From JAIFWV01 sp964580495 (lineage in GTDB: Bacteria > Patescibacteriota > Doudnabacteria > UBA920 > O2-02-FULL-48-8): 44,798 bases of DNA. The DNA is taken from positions 1-44,798 of the forward strand of contig CAZOKE010000006.1 of assembly GCA_964580495.1 (NCBI GenBank), read 5' to 3'. Position 1 is the stretch's first letter. The number at the start of each line of letters is the position of its first letter. Below the pieces are notes generated by a model. That model was not told where the DNA came from. It searched no databases and was given only the letters and a program-made list of their open reading frames with translations. Shown in pieces: positions 39,731 through 44,798 of this stretch. Both the position numbers and the translations under genes were made by a program.

Positions 39731-41335
39731 TTATTTTGCTTGGATCTCGAGCTGCGGCAGCAGGCTGACTCCGGTCATTTCCGTAGGTTTTCCCATTCCC
39801 AACAAATCCAAAAGTGTGGGGGAAACATCCGACAGCACGCCGACCGGAATCACGGCAGCCATGCCGGCTATTCCGGAATCGAGAGTTTTTTTCCGTTCAA
39901 ATTCCGGTGCTACCAAAATAAACGGCACGGGATTGGACGAATGTTCCGTATCGACATTGCCGCTGATGTGGTCGATCACTTCTTCGATGTTGCCGTGGTC
40001 GGCTGTGATGACCATGCAAATATCTTGCTCTTTGCAAACGGTATAAATTTTTTTCAAACATTCATCTACCACATGCACGGCTGCAATGCAGGCTTGGGCG
40101 TTGCCGGTATGGCCCACCATGTCGGTGTTTGCAAAGTTGACCAGATAAAAAGCGTAATTTTGCCCGAATTTCGAAATCAAAACTTCCGTTAATTTGTAAG
40201 CGGACATTTCCGGCACTTTCGCGTAGTTCTGGTAATTTGACGCAGGCGAAGTCACAATTTCGCGGTCTTCGCCGGGAAAAGCGTGGATGCCGCCGTCAAA
40301 AAATATTGTGACATGCGCAAATTTCTCCGATTCTGCGCAGTGGAACTGGCGCAGCCCTTTTTTGCTGATTGTTTCCGCAAAACCATTTGCAAGCTCGATT
40401 GTGGGGAAAGCCGCTTTTGCCTTGAGCCCCTCGATGTATTCGGTCATTGTCACCATGAAAATATTTTTCAGCGGCTCGTAGGGCTTTTCAAATTTATTCA
40501 GCTGCGGCTCGGTTAAGGCCCTGGTCATCTGTATCGCCCGGTCCGGCCGGTAATTCCAATGGATGATGGCGTCGTTATCCGAAATTTTTGCAATACTGCC
40601 GTCGGGCTGGAGTATGACCATGGGCGGAATCATATGGTCGGGTATATGCTGGGCATAACAGCTTTCCACCGCTTCAATCGCGCTACGGGCTTGCGTTCCT
40701 TCGCCAAAAACCATTGCGCGATACGCTTGCTCGGTCAGATTCCAATGATCCGCGCGATCCATGCCGTAAAAGCGGCCCATGACAGTTGCAATGCTCCCGG
40801 ATTTGATGCGGCTAATTCTTTCTGATAATTTTTTGACCGCTTCCAGCCCAGGTTCTTTGGTATCCTCGCCGTCGGTAAATACATGGACGAAAATTCTGTT
40901 TGCCAAGCCGCTTTCCGCAGCAAGCCCCAACAATGCGTAAACATGCTCCTCGTAGCTATGCAAACCGCCGGGACTTAGCAAACCCATAATGTGGAGATTG
41001 GAATTATTTTTCTTCACATGCTCCACGGCTTCCATGAATGTCGGATTTTTGAAAAAGCTCCGGTCCTCAATCGCTAAATTGATGCGCGGCATGTCCTGCC
41101 CCACGATCCGGCCCGTGCCGATGTTCAGGTGCCCAGCTTCGGAATTGCCATGTTCTCCCCAAGGCAAACCCACTGCCGGTCCGGAAGCCTGCAGCGTGGT
41201 GGAAGCGTAATTGTTCACCAATTCATTGATGGTTTGCGGGTTGGCCAAAGTCACGGCATTGCCGCGATCCGGGGTCGCTACCCCGAACCCATCAAGGACG
41301 ACGAGTAAAAGTTTTTTATATATTTTCCTGCTCAT
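39731..41335 (-). CDS. gpmI: 2,3-bisphosphoglycerate-independent phosphoglycerate mutase
   Basis: 534 residues, slightly longer than usual. Metal ligands and nucleophile are in place: Asp15 (LVVLDGFGVA), Ser65 (HGNSEAGHLNIGTGR), the phosphatase part with ANTDMVGHTGN and ITADHGNIEEV. It interconverts 3- and 2-phosphoglycerate in glycolysis using two manganese ions. It lies downstream of pgk in a glycolytic block, separated by two kinds of palindromic repeat. Confidence 0.95.
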   Translation of the reverse strand: MSRKIYKKLLLVVLDGFGVATPDRGNAVTLANPQTINELVNNYASTTLQASGPAVGLPWGEHGNSEAGHLNIGTGRIVGQDMPRINLAIEDRSFFKNPTFMEAVEHVKKNNSNLHIMGLLSPGGLHSYEEHVYALLGLAAESGLANRIFVHVFTDGEDTKEPGLEAVKKLSERISRIKSGSIATVMGRFYGMDRADHWNLTEQAYRAMVFGEGTQARSAIEAVESCYAQHIPDHMIPPMVILQPDGSIAKISDNDAIIHWNYRPDRAIQMTRALTEPQLNKFEKPYEPLKNIFMVTMTEYIEGLKAKAAFPTIELANGFAETISKKGLRQFHCAESEKFAHVTIFFDGGIHAFPGEDREIVTSPASNYQNYAKVPEMSAYKLTEVLISKFGQNYAFYLVNFANTDMVGHTGNAQACIAAVHVVDECLKKIYTVCKEQDICMVITADHGNIEEVIDHISGNVDTEHSSNPVPFILVAPEFERKKTLDSGIAGMAAVIPVGVLSDVSPTLLDLLGMGKPTEMTGVSLLPQLEIQAK

Positions 41336-41349
41336 TTCAGTTTTATTAT

Positions 41350-41388
41350 TTTGTCATTCCGACCGAGCGTAGCGAGTGCGAGGAATAC
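41350..41388. repeat. TCATTCCGA-type palindromic repeat
   Basis: TTTGTCATTCCGA...GCGAGGAAT: a copy of the same repeat that flanks the GIY-YIG gene at 43853 and 44181. Confidence 0.65.
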
Positions 41389-41396
41389 TTTTTAAC

Positions 41397-41441
41397 ACCC
41401 CCCCTTAAGTTAAGGGGAGGTGGCCGAAGGCCGGAGGGGTT
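41397..41441. repeat. CCCCTTAA-type palindromic repeat at the pgk 3' end
   Basis: CCCCTTAAGTTAAGGGG, then GGCCGAAGGCC and GGAGGGG. Its end touches the pgk stop codon. Confidence 0.6.
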
Positions 41442-42666
41442 ATGAATTAAGCACTTCTATTCCCGGCAATTTCTTGCCCGCCAAATATTCCAGCATTGCA
41501 CCGCCGCCGGTGGAGACATGGTCGATAAAATCAGCGACATGCATTTTGTCTATGACCTCGATTGTTTCGCCGCCGCCAATCACGCCATAAGCTTTGCCGC
41601 GCGCTTTGGCAGCAAATGCCTGGGCTAAGGCATTGGACCCGAATGCAAATTTCTTAATTTCAATTAGTCCCATGGGCCCGTTCCAAACTAGGGTTTTTGC
41701 GGATTTTATGTATTGCGAAAACTTAAGCACTGTTTGCGGGCCGACATCATACATGGTTTCGCCGGGGCGGACTTTTGTAATTTCAGCGCTTCTGGCTTCG
41801 GCTTCCGGTGACATCGCCACCAAAACATCGGAAGGAAGGACAATTTTGGGTTTATAGTTTCTCAAAAGCTCCTTCGCCAGCCGGACGTCTTCCACTTTTG
41901 TTTTGCCGGTTTCGTATCCCGCGGCATTGAGGAAACTGTTGCCCAAAGCTCCGCCCACCAAAATATAATCCGCGTGCTTCGCCAGGTTTTTGATGGTCTC
42001 GGCTTTGTCCACCACTTTCGCTCCGCCCATTATGAGCACAAACGGATGCGGCGGATTATGCAGCAGTTTGTTTAACGAGGAAATTTCCTTTAGCAGCGAA
42101 ACACCGGCATAATGCGGCAAAGATTTGGCCAAGCCATAAGTGCTCGCTTCTTTTCGATGCACTACAGAAAAAGCGTCATCAACATAAACATCTCCAAATT
42201 TTGCCAAGGTTTTAATGAATTTCGGATCGTTGCTTTGTTCGCCGGCATAAAACCTGATGTTTTCCAAAAATAAAATCTCTCCTGCCTTGAGTTTTTTGCT
42301 GTATCCAGAATAATCTTTTTTGATAATATCAGCTTCTAAAAAATAAACGTGCGGTACCGGATAATCCGGTAGCTTGTCAGAAATTTTCAAAGGTTTGTAA
42401 TTCAAAAGCTCTGCCAATTTCTCGGCCACCGGCCACAAGGATTTGGATGTGTCCCAACCGTCCGGCCGACCCAAGTGGCTCACAATCACAATTTTGGCTT
42501 TTTGTTGAATCAGATATTTTAGCGTCGGCAAAATATCGCGGATCCGGGTATCATCCACCACTTTCGGCTCTTCCGAATGCACATTGGTAACTAGCTGCAC
42601 ATCAAAACCAGCACGCACCACTACGCGCTTGCCTGAAACTTTAACTGACGTTATAGATTTGATCAT
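41440..42666 (-). CDS. pgk: Phosphoglycerate kinase
   Basis: 408 residues. SHLGRPDG, LFLENIRFYAGE, MGGAKVVDKAETI, WNGPMG and STGGGAMLEYLAGKKLPGIEVL are hallmarks. It makes ATP and 3-phosphoglycerate from 1,3-bisphosphoglycerate. The N-terminal substrate loop, usually R-D-F-N-V-P, reads R18-A-G-F-D-V-Q: the conserved Asp is Gly, Asn is Asp and Pro is Gln, which is unusual. The start overlaps the preceding gene by 4 bases. Confidence 0.95.
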   Translation of the reverse strand: MIKSITSVKVSGKRVVVRAGFDVQLVTNVHSEEPKVVDDTRIRDILPTLKYLIQQKAKIVIVSHLGRPDGWDTSKSLWPVAEKLAELLNYKPLKISDKLPDYPVPHVYFLEADIIKKDYSGYSKKLKAGEILFLENIRFYAGEQSNDPKFIKTLAKFGDVYVDDAFSVVHRKEASTYGLAKSLPHYAGVSLLKEISSLNKLLHNPPHPFVLIMGGAKVVDKAETIKNLAKHADYILVGGALGNSFLNAAGYETGKTKVEDVRLAKELLRNYKPKIVLPSDVLVAMSPEAEARSAEITKVRPGETMYDVGPQTVLKFSQYIKSAKTLVWNGPMGLIEIKKFAFGSNALAQAFAAKARGKAYGVIGGGETIEVIDKMHVADFIDHVSTGGGAMLEYLAGKKLPGIEVLNS

Positions 42667-43850
42667 TGGTTAGTAGAATTTGGAGCTACGATGGTCCAGC
42701 CGGCCGGCACATCGCAAGGGGTCGGGAAATCTTTGATTATGCCAGACACCGGATCTTTGGCAGTAGTTATCACTTGGATGCAGGACTTGCCAACTGCAGG
42801 ATTAGTCGCGCTCGCAGCAGATGGCAGGGCTAACGGGTCACTCACGAACAAATCTACTTTGCTGGAAGATATAGAAATCACCACATCATATAATTGGTTA
42901 TTATCGAATTTAATGTAGCCATAGATGTGGCTATCGGGACCGTCCGCTGCAACAGGTTGAATTTCATAATTATTCAGTGTAATAGCTTGACCTGTAATAT
43001 TGAACCCATCATTTTTTAAAATACTTTCCAGATCGTTGATATTGATTTTTTGGGTAGATTTATACCATTTTCCTGTAAAGGTTAGCTCTGTTTCCGAATT
43101 ACCTTGGGTCTTATATGCAACTTGCAAAGCAGTCAGATCAGATGATGGGCTTTCAACCGTCCAGCCGTATTGTGAATTGAGGATGGCTTCTGTTTTTGTA
43201 AATTTGAAAGTAGAAAGGATTTGTTTTAATAAATTTGCACTTGGCTGCTGTTTTGGATCGCCAGGACAATGAGTCTCATCAAAAATTTCTACTCTCAAAA
43301 TACCAGTAGATATTTTGGTTTGTGCTACCGTCATGTCGCATCCTGGTTTGCCTCCAGCCGGATCATAAAAGAAATCCCAAGTAATTCCACCTATGCTTTC
43401 TTCAGATGAGGAAACTTTCAATGTATATGGATCGCTATTTTGATCCATCCAATTCTTAACAATAGTTATGGAGGGATTTAATCCGTTTACTACCTGCAAA
43501 GTCGTATAACCTTTCCCTTTCACATTTACAGAACCGTTTACAGAAAGAGGATTTAATTGGTCTGGAGACTTAAACTCAAACCCATATTGCGTATTCGAGT
43601 ATGTTTTCCAATCAGCTGGGACTGATGAGTTTGTGTTTGTATGATGCTCAGGTGCTTGATACTCCGGAACAGACTTATTGACCTGCAAATACAAAACTAC
43701 ACTCGCAATTGCCAACACCAATAAGCCCAAGACGATGTAGGCTAAAACATGGTGGGCCGTCCACCAGCTTTTCAGCTTGTCATGATCCACTGCTCCTGGC
43801 TGAGCAAACTTCTGTTCTGGTGGAATAGAGTTTTGATTATTATCTGGCAT
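42663..43850 (-). CDS. Membrane-anchored protein of unknown function
   Basis: 395 residues from the ATG at 43850; three codons more are possible. A Pro/Gln-rich cytoplasmic start, one membrane segment (about 34-58) and a large outer part. The outer part contains two related pieces, WKTYSNTQYGFEFKSPDQL (about 90) and ILNSQYGWTVESPSSDL (about 218), similar to the PsbP-like domain style of surface proteins in these bacteria. Four Cys near the outer part could form disulfides. It is coupled to pgk by a 4-base overlap, though its function is unlikely to be glycolytic. Confidence 0.65.
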   Translation of the reverse strand: MPDNNQNSIPPEQKFAQPGAVDHDKLKSWWTAHHVLAYIVLGLLVLAIASVVLYLQVNKSVPEYQAPEHHTNTNSSVPADWKTYSNTQYGFEFKSPDQLNPLSVNGSVNVKGKGYTTLQVVNGLNPSITIVKNWMDQNSDPYTLKVSSSEESIGGITWDFFYDPAGGKPGCDMTVAQTKISTGILRVEIFDETHCPGDPKQQPSANLLKQILSTFKFTKTEAILNSQYGWTVESPSSDLTALQVAYKTQGNSETELTFTGKWYKSTQKININDLESILKNDGFNITGQAITLNNYEIQPVAADGPDSHIYGYIKFDNNQLYDVVISISSSKVDLFVSDPLALPSAASATNPAVGKSCIQVITTAKDPVSGIIKDFPTPCDVPAGWTIVAPNSTNQ

Positions 43851-44181
43851 CTTTGTCATTCCGAGCGCGAACCGCGCGAGGAATCTCCTTTCTTTGCCAA
43901 CCGAGGCTTAAGTCTTGCCAGCCTGGATTGGTAGATCTAATTAATGCTTCTTTCTTATATCTGGACCAAGATTTAATTTGCTTTTCTCTCAAAATTGCCT
44001 GTTCTATATCTTCAAACTCTTCAAAATAAACCAATTTGTGACAACGATATTTTTGTGTAAACCCTTCTATTTGCCCTTTCTTATGCTGTTCCGTCCGCCC
44101 TTCAATATCACCTGTCACACCAACATAAAGCGTTCCCGTCTCACTTGCCATCAAATATACATAATATCGGTATTCTCTCAT
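43840..44181 (-). CDS. GIY-YIG family endonuclease
   Basis: 113 residues. YVYLM (7-11) and LYVGVT (18-23) are the GIY and YIG strands, Arg29 in GRTEQH and Glu66 or Glu60 in the following helix are the catalytic set, and the family ending KEALIRSTNPGW is present. This is the single-domain UPF0213/YhbQ-like type that cuts DNA. The last 15 or so residues (from RKEIPRAV) are encoded by a palindromic repeat, and an inverted copy of that repeat abuts the start, so the gene is flanked by inverted repeats. It overlaps the next gene. Confidence 0.88.
   Translation of the reverse strand: MREYRYYVYLMASETGTLYVGVTGDIEGRTEQHKKGQIEGFTQKYRCHKLVYFEEFEDIEQAILREKQIKSWSRYKKEALIRSTNPGWQDLSLGWQRKEIPRAVRARNDKDAR
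43853..43893. repeat. Palindromic repeat at the 3' end of the GIY-YIG gene
   Basis: TTTGTCATTCCGA, then GCGCGAACCGCGCG, then AGGAATC. It encodes the C-terminal residues of the nuclease. Confidence 0.65.
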
Positions 44182-44222
44182 GAGAGGGATTCCTCACGAC
44201 GTAGTCGTTCGGAATGACAAAA
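44181..44222. repeat. Inverted copy of the repeat at the 5' end of the GIY-YIG gene
   Basis: GGATTCCTC, then ACGACGTAGTCGT, then TCGGAATGACAAA: the reverse orientation of the copy at 43853. Confidence 0.65.
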
Positions 44223-44225
44223 TAA

Positions 44226-44798
44226 TTAACTCTCTTTCCCAATTAGTATTGCTTGCTCCACAAATCTATTTGAATACCCAAATTCGTTATCATACCATGC
44301 CACGACTTTCACCATATCGCCATCCAGCACTTGCGTCAGCGACAAATCGACAATAGCAGAATGAGGGTTGCCAATTATATCCGATGAAACAATTTGATCG
44401 TTGGTGACTTCCAGCACTCCCTGCCACATCGGATTTTTCGAATATTCCAGAAAAGCTTTGTTAACATCTTCCACTGTGGTTTTTTTGTCGACGATTGCCA
44501 CAAATTCGGCGACTGAACCAACCGGAGTCGGCACGCGGTAGGCATTGCCGGTCAGCTTCCCTTTCAGCTCCGGAATTGCTTCGGTGGTGGCGATGGTCGC
44601 ACCTGTGGAAGTCGGGATAATGTTTTCGGCCGCAGAACGAGCGCGGCGCAAATCGTTTGCCTTGCCGCCCGGCGGCGGGCCGTCAACTAAATTTTGTTCA
44701 GCCGTGTAGGAATGGATTGTGGACATCATCAGTTTTTTGATTCCAAACTTTGATTGCAAAACAGCAATGACCGGCGTGATGCAATTCGTGGTGCACGA
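44226..44798 (-). CDS. gap: Glyceraldehyde-3-phosphate dehydrogenase, C-terminal part
   Basis: 190 residues up to the window edge. The first codons seen are SCTTNC, containing the catalytic Cys, followed by the type I catalytic domain (STIHSYTAEQNLVDG, RRARSAAENIIPTSTGA, RVPTPVGSVAEF) and the C-terminal WYDNEFGYSNRFVEQ. The NAD-binding domain lies outside the window. It makes 1,3-bisphosphoglycerate, the substrate of the pgk two genes downstream. Confidence 0.95.
   Translation of the reverse strand, partial: SCTTNCITPVIAVLQSKFGIKKLMMSTIHSYTAEQNLVDGPPPGGKANDLRRARSAAENIIPTSTGATIATTEAIPELKGKLTGNAYRVPTPVGSVAEFVAIVDKKTTVEDVNKAFLEYSKNPMWQGVLEVTNDQIVSSDIIGNPHSAIVDLSLTQVLDGDMVKVVAWYDNEFGYSNRFVEQAILIGKES

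Noticed and set aside
1..44798. tRNA, rRNA or CRISPR arrays
   Set aside because: I scanned by eye for the T-loop GTTCRA pattern with matching stems and for regularly spaced direct repeats and found none. A covariance-model scan would be decisive.

Overview
The window looks like a piece of a bacterial chromosome from the Patescibacteria (Candidate Phyla Radiation), possibly a Doudnabacteria- or Parcubacteria-like lineage. This placement is an inference from gene content and style: compact minus-strand operons with 4-base overlaps, housekeeping genes with weak or no Shine-Dalgarno (SD) site and several apparently leaderless promoters, an archaeal/eukaryote-type prolyl-tRNA synthetase, and spacers full of palindromic repeats. 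I found no tRNA, rRNA, CRISPR array, transposase or prophage block.

Layout. 1-46 is the start of rplU. 165-3747 (minus) is an envelope operon (DUF192 lipoprotein, TagO/WecA-like transferase, membrane GT2, small membrane protein), divergent from two GT39-type membrane glycosyltransferases (3805-6927, plus). 7011-8914 holds three accessory genes: a TPR-like protein, a phage Mu Gam homologue and a basic unknown. 9042-16683 (minus) carries an anti-sigma-like protein, an ECF sigma factor, FtsQ, SerS, RdgB, an HD hydrolase, a Nudix hydrolase and LysS. 17208-20590 has two tandem TspO genes, GreA and an NRAMP-type transporter. 20814-25299 is the rod-shape operon mreB-mreC-mreD-mrdA. 25454-31671 holds ProS, RseP, Frr, a BNR-repeat lipoprotein and HolB. 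33230-35610 has a second MreB and MurA, with Asp in place of the fosfomycin-target Cys. 35707-39674 has a PEGA protein, RNase H, RecJ and a HAD-like protein. 39731-44798 is a glycolytic block (gpmI, pgk, unknown, GIY-YIG, gap).

The most unusual layer is a set of small genes inserted singly or in pairs between these operons: 7011-7733, 7857-8420, 8525-8914, 16852-17120, 18361-18567, 27026-27883 and 32368-32589. Nearly all have their own sigma70-type promoter with a 16-17-base spacer, a GGAGG SD, often a leader hairpin, and their own intrinsic terminator. Three share almost the same promoter and transcription-start sequence. They read as separately controlled expression cassettes and contrast with the SD-poor housekeeping genes. 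Only one product, Gam, is recognisable.

A second layer is a group of 90-130-base inverted-repeat elements in the spacers. Two of them (15130-15218 and 31828-31925) share a three-way-junction fold, with matched GA/GA internal loops, identical junction sequences and compensatory stem changes. This suggests a structured RNA or a mobile palindromic element that I cannot assign to a known family.
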